The position numbers and the translations under genes were made by a program. A stretch of 64,000 bases of DNA from the NCBI GenBank assembly GCA_021792365.1, contig JAJYUT010000002.1, positions 950,313 through 1,014,312 of the forward strand, written 5' to 3'. Of the stretch, positions 55,270-63,586 are shown in pieces; the stretch's first letter is position 1, and every line of letters starts with the position of its first letter. Origin of the DNA: Pseudomonadota bacterium. Its GTDB lineage: Bacteria; Pseudomonadota; Alphaproteobacteria; Dongiales; Dongiaceae. Under the pieces are notes generated by a model. It was not told the DNA's origin and made no database searches. It worked only from the letters and a program-made list of their open reading frames with translations.

Positions 55270-56469
55270 CTAGCCGAGCGCTTCTGCCACCCTTTCCGCC
55301 AAGTGCAACAGCGCCCGGTCGCTGCCACGCGGGCCGACGAGAGACAGGCCGACAGCCGCGTTAGCCACGACGCCAGCCGGAATCTGCACCTGCGGCAAGC
55401 GGCCCAGCCCGGCGATCGACGTCAGGCTCAAGGTGCGGTCACGGAACTCGGCGAGTTCCTGCTTCCCGGCGTCGAGGCGCGGCGCAATCGTGCCGGCGGT
55501 CGGGACGAGCAAAACACCATCCAGAGCCAGGAGGCGGTCCAGATGCGCCGCCACCGTCGCGCGGAAGTCCTCGTCATCGCTTTCAGGCATCGCTGAGACC
55601 GACTTGGCGAGGGCGAAGCGATCCGCGATCTCGAGACCGAATTTCGGGTTTGTGGATTCGATCCAGGCGCCGTGGATGGCCCAGATCTCGCGCGGCTGCA
55701 GGCGGCGGAAGCGCCTCAGCCATTCGCCGAGGCCGCTCAATTCGCCAGCGAGGTCAAGCTCGGCCGAGATCGGCAGCGTCCTTCCGGCACGCGACAGCGC
55801 CGCCTGCACCTGTTCGGCGACGCCCGGATCGGCGAGGGCGAAGGCATCGCCCGCGAGATAGAAGCGCGCGAGGGAGATGCCGTCACGGTCCGCCGGCAGC
55901 AGCACCGCGCCCGCGCGGCCCAGCGTGCGGGCATCGCGCGCGAACCAGCCGACCGTGTCGAAGCTCGGCGCGAGGGGCATGACGCCTGAAAGATCGACCG
56001 CGCCGTGCGTGGGGCGTATGCCGAAAATGCCGTTGAGACAGGCGGGAATGCGAACGGAGCCGCCGGTGTCGCTGCCCAGCGCCAAATCGACGATGCCGTG
56101 GCCGACGGCGGACGCGGAGCCGCAGGAGGAGCCGCCCGGTATCCGGTCCGGCGTCACCGCGTTGCGCGGCGTTCCATAGTGGAAGTTCTGGCCATTGAGG
56201 CTGAAGGCGAGTTCGTCGGTGATGGTCTTGCCGATCATGTGGGCGCCGGCGTCAAGCAGCGCCTGCACGGCGGGCGCGTTCGCCACCGCCGGCCCATGGC
56301 TCGCCAGCCAATCCGGATTGCCGCATCCGGTGACCCGGCCGGCAATATCGAAAATGTCCTTGGCTGCGAAGGTCAGGCCCTTCAGCGGACCATCGGCCGC
56401 CCCGGCAATCTCGAAATCGCCATGCGGACAGAAGGCTCCCGTCGCGCGGGCGGCCGCCGACAGGCTCAC
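55270..56469 (-). CDS. Amidase signature family enzyme
   Basis: 399 residues, shorter than GatA (about 480) and like plant-type/small amidases. The catalytic triad is intact: Lys37 (TFAAKDIFDI), Ser114 (PGGSSCGSAS) and the nucleophile Ser138 (GSDTGGSVR), with the same 24-residue Ser-Ser spacing as in characterised members. It hydrolyses a carboxamide to acid and ammonia in the cytosol. No GatB or GatC neighbour exists. Its start overlaps the stop of the small secreted protein gene (ATGA), so the two are coupled. Confidence 0.9.
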   Translation of the reverse strand: MSLSAAARATGAFCPHGDFEIAGAADGPLKGLTFAAKDIFDIAGRVTGCGNPDWLASHGPAVANAPAVQALLDAGAHMIGKTITDELAFSLNGQNFHYGTPRNAVTPDRIPGGSSCGSASAVGHGIVDLALGSDTGGSVRIPACLNGIFGIRPTHGAVDLSGVMPLAPSFDTVGWFARDARTLGRAGAVLLPADRDGISLARFYLAGDAFALADPGVAEQVQAALSRAGRTLPISAELDLAGELSGLGEWLRRFRRLQPREIWAIHGAWIESTNPKFGLEIADRFALAKSVSAMPESDDEDFRATVAAHLDRLLALDGVLLVPTAGTIAPRLDAGKQELAEFRDRTLSLTSIAGLGRLPQVQIPAGVVANAAVGLSLVGPRGSDRALLHLAERVAEALG

Positions 56470-56750
56470 GTCTCGATCCCGGTACCGTCGGTCTCGGTCG
56501 GCTCCTCATCCCCCTCTTCCTGCGGATCGAGGCGACGGATGATGATATCGCCGTTGGGCAGGACTTCCGGCGCGGCGTAGCGCGGCACAGCCGTGATGAG
56601 GAGGTCGAGCGCCTTCATCATCTTGGCAAGCGCCTCGTCGGCGAGGCGCTGGGCCTCGGTGGTATTGTCCTGGAGCGAGTCCGCATTGGCGCCGACAACC
56701 GGCGCGGCCAGGATGGACAAAGCAAGCAGCGGCAACAGATGCAGGCGCAT
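56466..56750 (-). CDS. Small secreted protein of unknown function
   Basis: 94 residues from the ATG at 56750 with GGAGG before it. A Sec signal peptide (LLPLLALSILAAPVVGANA) precedes a short helical region (AQRLADEALAKMMKALDLLI) and an acidic tail (EVLPNGDIIIRRLDPQEEGD). I do not recognise a family beyond similar small alphaproteobacterial proteins. The stop overlaps the amidase start by 4 bases. It diverges from the decarboxylase-family gene. Confidence 0.7.
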   Translation of the reverse strand: MRLHLLPLLALSILAAPVVGANADSLQDNTTEAQRLADEALAKMMKALDLLITAVPRYAAPEVLPNGDIIIRRLDPQEEGDEEPTETDGTGIET

Positions 56751-56867
56751 CGCGGCCTCCCTCTCGGAAAAGCGATTTGAGCCCATCCTGACGCGATCCG
56801 CGCGCCATTTCCAGCACCCGATCATGGCAAATCATCACAACGGCGGCACTGCCATGCCCGCCCTCGC

Positions 56868-56898
56868 TTGACACGCTTTCGATGATCCCTGCTCTAAT
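56868..56898 (+). promoter_or_regulatory. Candidate promoter of the PLP decarboxylase gene
   Basis: TTGACA (56868-56873) and TCTAAT (56893-56898) are spaced by 19 bases and lie 28 bases before the start codon; CTCTAA one base earlier would give 18. The ribosome-binding purines are AGGGGGA. Confidence 0.45.
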
Positions 56899-56925
56899 GG
56901 CGCGCGACTTGCAGGGGGATAAATC

Positions 56926-58389
56926 ATGGCAGGCGATTCCAGGCATCCATTCGTGCTGGACCGCGAGGCGTTCGAGGTGCTGGGAGCGGAGACGATCAGG
57001 ATGCTGGGCGGCTATCTGCGCGCCCTGCCGAACGAGCCCGTGGACCGTACCGTTCCCAAGGACGTGCGGCAGAGGCTGATGTCCCTGCCGCTGCCAGAGC
57101 GGGGCCAGTCGCCGGAGGAGATCCTGGCCTTCCTGCGGCGGGAGGTCATGCCGTGGCCCATCGCGACCGGCCACAAGCGGTCCTATGGCTGGGTCAATTC
57201 GCCGCCGGCGCCGATCTCGCTCCTCGCGGACGCCGTCGCTAGCTCGATGGATTGCGGGCTGGACGGTTTCGATCATTCCGCCATCTTCCTGATGAAGAGC
57301 CTTGGGCGCTGGATCATGGAGCTGGTCGGGTTTCCGACCGAAGGCAGCCTGTGCCTGCTCCTGAGCGGCGGATCTGCGGCGACCCTGAACGCCCTGACCG
57401 CGGCGCGCCACCGCGCCGCCGCGCGCGACGGCTGGAATATGCGCACGGAGGGCTTGCAAGGCGGGCGCAAGCACCTCGTCCTCTATGCCAGCGCGGAGAG
57501 CCACTCCTCGATCCAGAAATGCGCCGAGCAGCTTGGCATCGGCACCGACAACCTGCGTGCGATCGAGGCCGATCGCGATTTCCGCATGAAGCCCGCGGCG
57601 CTGCGGGCGGCGATCGAGACGGACCTCGCGGCAGGCCACCTGCCCTTCGCGGTCGTCGCGTGCGGCGGCGCGACCAATACCGGTGCGATCGATCCGCTGG
57701 ATGAGATCGCGGACATCGCGGGCGCATTCGGCATCTGGCTGCATGTCGATGGCGCGTTCGGCGCCTGGGCGGCCCTCGATCCGGCGTATCGCGACCGGTT
57801 CCGCGCATTCGCGCGCGTGGATTCAGTCACGCTCAACCCCCACAAATGGCTGCAGGTGCCGGTGGATTGCGGCGCGCTGCTGACCCGCCATCCGGAGGTG
57901 CATCGCGCGGCCTTCTCGCTGACGCCGGACTACCTTGAGGCGGGGCACAGCGAGGCGCCCTGGCCCTATGAGCACATGTTCCAGCTCACCTACGGCAATC
58001 GCGCGCTCAAGGTATGGGCCGCAATCGCGCGCCTGGGCCGATCGGGCGTTGCCGAACTGGTGACCCGGTGCAACGGGCTGGCGAGGCTGCTCGAGCAGCG
58101 GGTGCGCGAGGCGGCGGATCTGGAGCTGCTGTCGCCGGCGTCCCTCTCGGTCGTGAACTTCCGTTACCGCCCGGCCGGGCGCACGCCCGGCGACTCAGCG
58201 CTCGATGAGCTCAACGAGAGGATTTCCGAGGCGATCAGCGCCGGTGGCGAGGCGCATATGCCGACCACGCGAATTCACGGCAAGACCTCGCTGCGCGCCT
58301 GCTTCCTGCACTACGAGAACGACGAGAGCGATGTCGATCATCTGATCGCATTGGTACGCCGCCTTGGGACCGAACTGATTCAATCGTAG
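56926..58389 (+). CDS. PLP-dependent aromatic L-amino acid decarboxylase family protein
   Basis: 487 residues of the group II decarboxylase fold (aromatic amino acid/DOPA type). Lys307 in TLNPHKWLQVPVDCG binds PLP; LLLSGGSAATLNALTAARHR, HSSIQKCAEQLGIG and HVDGAFGAWAALDP are cofactor-contact motifs. It starts AGDSRHPFVLDREAFEVLG and has the usual N-terminal swapping helices. The substrate (tryptophan, tyrosine, DOPA or other) cannot be read. Its stop overlaps that of the convergent ATP-grasp gene by 10 bases. Confidence 0.9.
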   Translation: MAGDSRHPFVLDREAFEVLGAETIRMLGGYLRALPNEPVDRTVPKDVRQRLMSLPLPERGQSPEEILAFLRREVMPWPIATGHKRSYGWVNSPPAPISLLADAVASSMDCGLDGFDHSAIFLMKSLGRWIMELVGFPTEGSLCLLLSGGSAATLNALTAARHRAAARDGWNMRTEGLQGGRKHLVLYASAESHSSIQKCAEQLGIGTDNLRAIEADRDFRMKPAALRAAIETDLAAGHLPFAVVACGGATNTGAIDPLDEIADIAGAFGIWLHVDGAFGAWAALDPAYRDRFRAFARVDSVTLNPHKWLQVPVDCGALLTRHPEVHRAAFSLTPDYLEAGHSEAPWPYEHMFQLTYGNRALKVWAAIARLGRSGVAELVTRCNGLARLLEQRVREAADLELLSPASLSVVNFRYRPAGRTPGDSALDELNERISEAISAGGEAHMPTTRIHGKTSLRACFLHYENDESDVDHLIALVRRLGTELIQS

Positions 58390-60176
58390 TCGCTCGCGCC
58401 GCGAACGGTGCCGGTGGCGATGCGGCGCTGCAAATCGACCAGCCGGTGATAGAGCAGTGGCCCGATGGGGCTTTCGCCCCATGGGCAGCGATGCACGCGC
58501 TGCAGGAAGTCGACATCGGCATAGGCATTGCCTTCCAGCAGGACCGGGCCGTCGGGCGTGAGGGCAATGTCCCAGCCGACGAGCAGCCGGTCCGAGCAGG
58601 CGCGGTGCGCCTTCAATGCGACCGACTGAATCTCGTCCCAGTGCGGCAGCACGCGGCCGGCAATCGGTGCGCCGGTGTTCGGGTGGTTGCTGTACCACTG
58701 GAACCGCATGTCCTTCTTGTCGCCCGTCATGACGCCGAGTGCGCCGGTCGCCAGCTCGACGGCGGAGCCGAGCTCGATGTCGTGCGGCCAGTTCGGCTCC
58801 AGCTTCGCGACGACGCGCAGCATGCCATGCGTCACCACCGGCTGGTCGGTCCGGTCGAGGCAGGTGATCACGCGGATGGCAATCAACGATTCGCTCGCCA
58901 AGTCGGCGATTCCGGCGTGGTTCGTGACGAACGGCTCGACCAGCAGCGGCCCGGATCTCGAACGCTCCGCAAGCCGCGCCAGGACGGCATCGAGCGTGAG
59001 CTCGGTCCCTTTCCTGTCGAGATATTTGTCGGCCTTGATGCGCTTGAACCATTCCGCGCCGCGCGCGCCCTTCGAGTGCACGAGCTTGATGAAGAGATCC
59101 CGGTCCAGGGCCGCCTTCCCGTTGGGCCGGAGTTCCACCTGTCCGTCCCTGGCCACGGCGAGCAGCGGCGGATGCGGAATGTCGTGCCGCTCGCACAAGT
59201 CATGGACGCCGAGCTTGTTTCCAAGAGCCGTGCGGTGATCGTGCTTCGGCAACTGCCACGTGAGAATCTTGAACAGGCCGTTCTTGGTTTCGTAGCGGGT
59301 GATATAGCCGCCAGCGCGCCGCATCTGCTCCGGGCGGTACAGCTCGAACAAGTAATAGGCGCGCGCGTCGAGGCCGTGCTGGAACCCCGCACGGCAGATG
59401 CCCTTGAACTGCGACCAATAGCCGAGGCCGAATTTCGCGCGGATGGCCGGCGCACAATCGGCAAAACTGATGAAGAAGCGCGCCAGCGACAGCACCGTCT
59501 TGCCGCCCGGCAAGGCGATCGCCCAGGTGCGCGGATAGCGATGCTTGTCCAGCAGGGCCTGGCTCGAGAACATGCTGCGGGCGACATCGCCCAATGCCGC
59601 CGGCGCCTGGTGGCGCGAGAAATGCTGCCAGCGCAGCGAGGCCACGAACGTGACCCCGCCCAGCAGATAGAATTGCAACGCGACGAACTGCGCCAGATCG
59701 ATCGCGGACCCTCGCACCGCCTCGTCGAGCCCGAAGCTTCTCAGGTCCAGCGCGGTTGCGATGACATGCAGCGCGAAGCCCGCCCACAGGGCCCGCCGCG
59801 GCCAGGTCGGAATCCGGTCCAGCCGGATGGCCAGGGAGAGGGTCGCGAGGGCTATGATCGGCCCAAGCCAGTCGCCCAGCGCCTCCAGCCCCGATTGCTG
59901 AGCCAGGCGCTCGCTCCAGGGGCCGCCGAATTCCGCGGCTGCCCATAACAGGAGCAGCACGAGGGCCGCCTGCCACAGGCGGCGAACCGGCTGCTCCGGC
60001 GCCCCGAGCGCCAACCGCATTGCGGCCACGGATGCCGCGGCGAGCGCCAGGAGACCGGTAAGGGAATCCAGGGCCCACAGGGCTTCGGGTGTTCGGCTGA
60101 CAGCCAGCAGAACCGCTGGCACGGCCCCAAAGGCGAGGAAAAGAGGTGCGTAAGAATTCTTTTGAGCGAGCTTCAT
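58380..60176 (-). CDS. Membrane protein with C-terminal sugar-transfer-associated ATP-grasp domain
   Basis: 598 residues from the ATG at 60176. The first 200 residues hold about six membrane helices (LFLAFGAVPAVLLAVS, LTGLLALAAASVAAMRLALG, LWQAALVLLLLWAAAEFGGP, IIALATLSLAIRLD, ALWAGFALHVIATALDL, LAQFVALQFYLLGGVTFVAS). The last 330 residues look like the sugar-transfer-associated ATP-grasp family (PF14397): LFIKLVHSKGARGAEWF, SGPLLVEPFVTNHAGI, SLIAIRVITCLDR, and the metal motif WDIALTPDGPVLLEGNAYAD with Asp, Glu and Asn. It could ligate an amino acid or acid to a surface sugar or lipid; the fused membrane half is uncommon. Confidence 0.8.
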   Translation of the reverse strand: MKLAQKNSYAPLFLAFGAVPAVLLAVSRTPEALWALDSLTGLLALAAASVAAMRLALGAPEQPVRRLWQAALVLLLLWAAAEFGGPWSERLAQQSGLEALGDWLGPIIALATLSLAIRLDRIPTWPRRALWAGFALHVIATALDLRSFGLDEAVRGSAIDLAQFVALQFYLLGGVTFVASLRWQHFSRHQAPAALGDVARSMFSSQALLDKHRYPRTWAIALPGGKTVLSLARFFISFADCAPAIRAKFGLGYWSQFKGICRAGFQHGLDARAYYLFELYRPEQMRRAGGYITRYETKNGLFKILTWQLPKHDHRTALGNKLGVHDLCERHDIPHPPLLAVARDGQVELRPNGKAALDRDLFIKLVHSKGARGAEWFKRIKADKYLDRKGTELTLDAVLARLAERSRSGPLLVEPFVTNHAGIADLASESLIAIRVITCLDRTDQPVVTHGMLRVVAKLEPNWPHDIELGSAVELATGALGVMTGDKKDMRFQWYSNHPNTGAPIAGRVLPHWDEIQSVALKAHRACSDRLLVGWDIALTPDGPVLLEGNAYADVDFLQRVHRCPWGESPIGPLLYHRLVDLQRRIATGTVRGASDYD

Positions 60177-60480
60177 GAACACCAATACGACATTGAGGGC
60201 CGTCCGTCGGGTCCGGGCGGCCCTGAGCAACGCGGGTAACGGGCGGTCGGGTTAAGCCGGACGCATTCGCGACGCCAGGATACAGGTCGGCGCCGGCGCA
60301 ATTCCAGGATGCGCCAACCCTTTGATCCGGCAGCCAGTACGCCCGACCCAGGACCGGGTCGGGCATCATACGGGATTTATGGCGGTTCTGAATCGAAAAA
60401 TCGCGCGCGCGGATCCGCTGCGCATGCCGCGGCCCGGCCGCGTCGGGCTGATCTGCGCCCGCGCGGCCGGCCGGGCCGGA

Positions 60481-61794
60481 CTACTTCTGATAGCCGAGTT
60501 GCTTCATCAAATCGTTCAGGCTGGCGTCCGCCTTGGCGATCGCGTCCGCGGAGCTCTTGTTGCCCGCCCAGGCGGCGAACAACTCGTCATAGATGATGCG
60601 CTGCATCTCGACGTATTCCGCGAAATCGGAGGTGAGCGGAATGAGCACTTCGGCATCATTGACCGGCGCCAGGAACGGGTAGCGCGCCAGCCACTTCTCG
60701 TCGCTGTAGACCGCGCTGCGATAGGCCCCCGGCGCGCCGTTCTCCAGCATGATCGCCTGGCCCTCATCGCTCGTCAGGAACGCGATGAACTCATAGGCGG
60801 CGGCCGGTTGCGGCGCGTTGGCCGCGATCGCGATCTGGAACCCGCCGAGGTAGTCGTGGCGCGGCCCCTCCAGCGTGCTGCGCGGCGGCAGGGCGTATTT
60901 GACCTTGCCGACCACCTTGCTCGTCTCCGGGTTCTCGACGTCGGAAAACGTCATGTACCAGTTGATGAACATCGCACCGTTGCCCTGCATGAAGGCGTTG
61001 GTGGATTCCGCATAGCCCATCTCGTTCGCGCCCGGCGCCACGAACGGCTTGATGTCGAGCCATAGATCGAGCGCCTTCCTGCCGTTGTCCTGGTGGGCGA
61101 GCAGCGACTTGAACGACTTGTCCCATACGAACTGATTCGCATCGGGCGGCATTTGCAGGCTTGCCAGGCGCACGGTCCACTCGGAGTAGCCGGCATCCTG
61201 CTCGCCCGGCATGGTCACGACGCCGTAGATACCCTTGTCCGGCTGGTTCAGCTTCTCCGCATAGGCGCGGAACTCGTCCCAGGTCTTCGGCGCCTCGCTG
61301 AGGCCGGCCGCCTCGAAGAGATCGGCACGGTACGCCATCACCTCGATGAAGAAGTCGATCGGCGCGGCGTAGTACTGGCCGTTGAAGCGGTCATAAGCAT
61401 CGACGATCCCCGGCAGGAAGCCGTCCCAGTCGATCTTCTGTTTCGCGGCCGCTTCCAGCGGGTCGAACGGCTGGACCCAGTCGTTCTTCACGAACAGCGG
61501 CAGCCAGATGCAATCCAGCACCATGATGTCGTATTCGTCCGAGCCGGTGGTGCCGAGCAGCACTTCCTTATTGTAAGCCTCGGAATACGGGTACTGGTCG
61601 ATGGTAACGGTGACGCCGGTGCGCTCCTTGTAGATCTCGGCGGCTTTCTTCATCGCATTGCCGTAGGGCTCGCCGGTCGCGATCACGCGGACTTCGGTAT
61701 CCGCCCAAGCCGTCAAACTCGTTGCAGCACTGATCGCCAGCGCGGCGATCGCGCCCAATGCGGCGTGGCGCCGCTTGCTCCCATGCGCGGTCAT
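60481..61794 (-). CDS. Family 1 extracellular sugar-binding protein
   Basis: 437 residues from the ATG at 61794, which has AGGGAGA 6 bases before it. Signal peptide cleavage is expected near TAWA-DTEV. The mature protein is an SBP family 1 member (RVIATGEPYGNAMKKAAEIY, AYRADLFEAAGLSEAPKTWD, QMPPDANQFVWDKSF, HDYLGGFQIAIAANAPQPAA). It is divergent from the DeoR regulator and the two permeases starting at 61914-63576, with which it forms one carbohydrate importer. An ATPase gene is not seen in the window and may lie beyond its end. Confidence 0.92.
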   Translation of the reverse strand: MTAHGSKRRHAALGAIAALAISAATSLTAWADTEVRVIATGEPYGNAMKKAAEIYKERTGVTVTIDQYPYSEAYNKEVLLGTTGSDEYDIMVLDCIWLPLFVKNDWVQPFDPLEAAAKQKIDWDGFLPGIVDAYDRFNGQYYAAPIDFFIEVMAYRADLFEAAGLSEAPKTWDEFRAYAEKLNQPDKGIYGVVTMPGEQDAGYSEWTVRLASLQMPPDANQFVWDKSFKSLLAHQDNGRKALDLWLDIKPFVAPGANEMGYAESTNAFMQGNGAMFINWYMTFSDVENPETSKVVGKVKYALPPRSTLEGPRHDYLGGFQIAIAANAPQPAAAYEFIAFLTSDEGQAIMLENGAPGAYRSAVYSDEKWLARYPFLAPVNDAEVLIPLTSDFAEYVEMQRIIYDELFAAWAGNKSSADAIAKADASLNDLMKQLGYQK

Positions 61795-61843
61795 TTTGCG
61801 TCTCCCTGCCTTTTTGCCCAGACCGCTCAAGACTGTCACGATT

Positions 61844-61880
61844 CAATCACTAAAGTCAATTGAGTGATCGTTAGTGATTG
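61844..61880. promoter_or_regulatory. Operator of the divergent DeoR/binding-protein promoters
   Basis: CAATCACTAA (61844-61853) and TTAGTGATTG (61871-61880) are perfect 10-bp inverted arms, with a further AGTGAT at 61863-61868 exactly 10 bases before the AGTGAT of the right arm. Three half-sites on one face of the helix between the divergent genes fit binding by the adjacent DeoR-family protein. Confidence 0.6.
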
Positions 61881-61913
61881 TTTTGGCGTAACTGCTGACG
61901 TATATTGCAAATT

Positions 61914-62714
61914 ATGGTCAAGATTCAACGTAATCCGGCGCAGCGGCAGAGCGAGATCAAGCGGCTTCTCCTGGCGCACGGCGCCCTCTCGGTCGACGAA
62001 TTGTGCGCCCTTGTCGCCGCGTCCCCGGCCACCATCCGCCGCGATCTGTCGCATCTACAGACTGCGCTCGGAATCGAACGCACCCATGGCGGCGCGGCGA
62101 TGCAGCCGCTGCGCCCCGCGGAGCAGAACTTCGCCTATCGCGAATCCCAGGACGTCGAGGAGAAGCGCGCGATCGCCGATGCCGCGCTGAAGCTGATCGA
62201 GCCCGGCAGCACGATCTTCATGAACGACGGGTCGAGCATCATGGCGATCGCCAAGGCGATCGTCGCCTCCGGCATCGAATTGTTCGTCGCCACGCCGGCG
62301 GTCAATGTCGCGACGACATTGTCGGAGAATCCCAAGGCGACGGTCTGCCTGCTCGGCGGCTTCGTGCGCCAGACCTCGCTCGCGACTTCCGGCCCCTTCG
62401 CGGAGGCCATGGCGGCGCAGATCAATGCCGACCTGGCCCTGATCTCTCCCGATGGCCTTGGCGCGGAGAGCGGCCTCACCTTCACCCACGCCAGCGACGC
62501 CGCTTTGGCGAAATGCATGTCGGACAAGGCGCGGCGCACCATCGCCATCGCGGTCGCAGCCAAGCTGCGCCGCACCGAACGCATCGGCGCGCTGCCTCTT
62601 TCGGCGGTCAGCGAGGTGATCACCGGCTGCCAGGATGCCGCTCTACTCCAGGCGCTGCGCAAGCGCGGCGTGAAGCTGACGCTGGTTGATTCGGGCGAAG
62701 GGAAGGACTCGTGA
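61914..62714 (+). CDS. DeoR/GlpR-family transcriptional regulator
   Basis: 266 residues from the ATG at 61914; an in-frame TTG precedes. The DeoR helix-turn-helix is at residues 10-60 (RQSEIKRLLLAHGALSVDEL, SPATIRRDLSHLQ), followed by the sugar-phosphate-binding domain with EKRAIADAALKLIEPGSTIF and the NDGSS phosphate loop. It likely represses the importer until a phosphorylated sugar binds. Its last codons overlap the GTG of the permease (4 bases). Confidence 0.92.
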   Translation: MVKIQRNPAQRQSEIKRLLLAHGALSVDELCALVAASPATIRRDLSHLQTALGIERTHGGAAMQPLRPAEQNFAYRESQDVEEKRAIADAALKLIEPGSTIFMNDGSSIMAIAKAIVASGIELFVATPAVNVATTLSENPKATVCLLGGFVRQTSLATSGPFAEAMAAQINADLALISPDGLGAESGLTFTHASDAALAKCMSDKARRTIAIAVAAKLRRTERIGALPLSAVSEVITGCQDAALLQALRKRGVKLTLVDSGEGKDS

Positions 62715-63586
62715 AGCTGCCGCGCGTCCGCCAGAACTTGCTGGGCGCCGTCTTCGTCGGTCCGGCCTTCTGCTACATCATGCTCGTCGTGATCTATCCG
62801 CTGCTCTATTCGCTGTGGGCCAGCTTCACCAACATGCGATTGACCAGCCCGATCACCAGCTTCGTCGGCCTCGACACTTATGCGCAGGCGCTGAGCAGCG
62901 AGATCTTCCAGGAATCCCTGATCGTGACCGCCGTGTTCCTGGTGTGCGTCGTCGCGCTGGAATTCATCCTCGGCTTCGCCCTCGCCTATTCCTTCAGCCG
63001 GATGACGCGGACGCACCCGGTGATGCGCTCGCTGCTGCTGCTTCCCGTCATGGCGACGCCGGTCAGCGTGGGGCTAGTCTGGAAGCTGATGCTGAACAGC
63101 GAATTCGGGATCCTCGCCGGCTGGGGCCGCGCGTTCGGCGCGAGCGGGATATTGTGGCTGTCCGACCCGACCCTCGCCCTCGTGTCGGTCGTGATCATGG
63201 ACGTCTGGCAATGGACGCCCTTCATGTTCCTCATCCTGCTGGCCGGATTGGAGGGCCTGCCCAAGGAGCCGGTGGAATCAGCCCAGGTCGACGGCGCCAA
63301 CCGCTGGCAGATCCTGCTGTTCATCACGCTGCCCATGATGCGGCGGATCATCGTCATCGCGGTTGTGTTCCGCCTGATGTTCGCCATCGCGACATTCGAC
63401 ACAGTCTATGTGCTGACCAAGGGCGGACCCGCGCGCGCCACCGACCTCATCACGCTGTTCATCCAGCGCGAAGGTTTCGTGAACCTCAATATCGCCTCCG
63501 CCTCCGCCGTTTCGTTCCTGGTGCTCATCGCTGTGCTTGTGGTCACCACAATCCTGTTCAAGCGGGATCTCGCCGATGCAAAATGA
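62711..63586 (+). CDS. Sugar ABC transporter permease (MalF/UgpA type)
   Basis: 291 residues from a GTG start that overlaps the regulator stop (GTGA). Six membrane helices and the EAA loop (PVESAQVDGANRWQILLFIT) are present, with the SLWASFTNMRLTSPITSFVG N-terminal region typical of family 1 sugar permeases. It pairs with the next permease, whose start lies inside its end. Confidence 0.92.
   Translation: MKLPRVRQNLLGAVFVGPAFCYIMLVVIYPLLYSLWASFTNMRLTSPITSFVGLDTYAQALSSEIFQESLIVTAVFLVCVVALEFILGFALAYSFSRMTRTHPVMRSLLLLPVMATPVSVGLVWKLMLNSEFGILAGWGRAFGASGILWLSDPTLALVSVVIMDVWQWTPFMFLILLAGLEGLPKEPVESAQVDGANRWQILLFITLPMMRRIIVIAVVFRLMFAIATFDTVYVLTKGGPARATDLITLFIQREGFVNLNIASASAVSFLVLIAVLVVTTILFKRDLADAK

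Noticed and set aside
58446-59948. 500-codon plus-strand frame opposite the ATP-grasp gene
   Set aside because: Antisense shadow; no family motif and it would lie fully inside a gene with clear ATP-grasp motifs.
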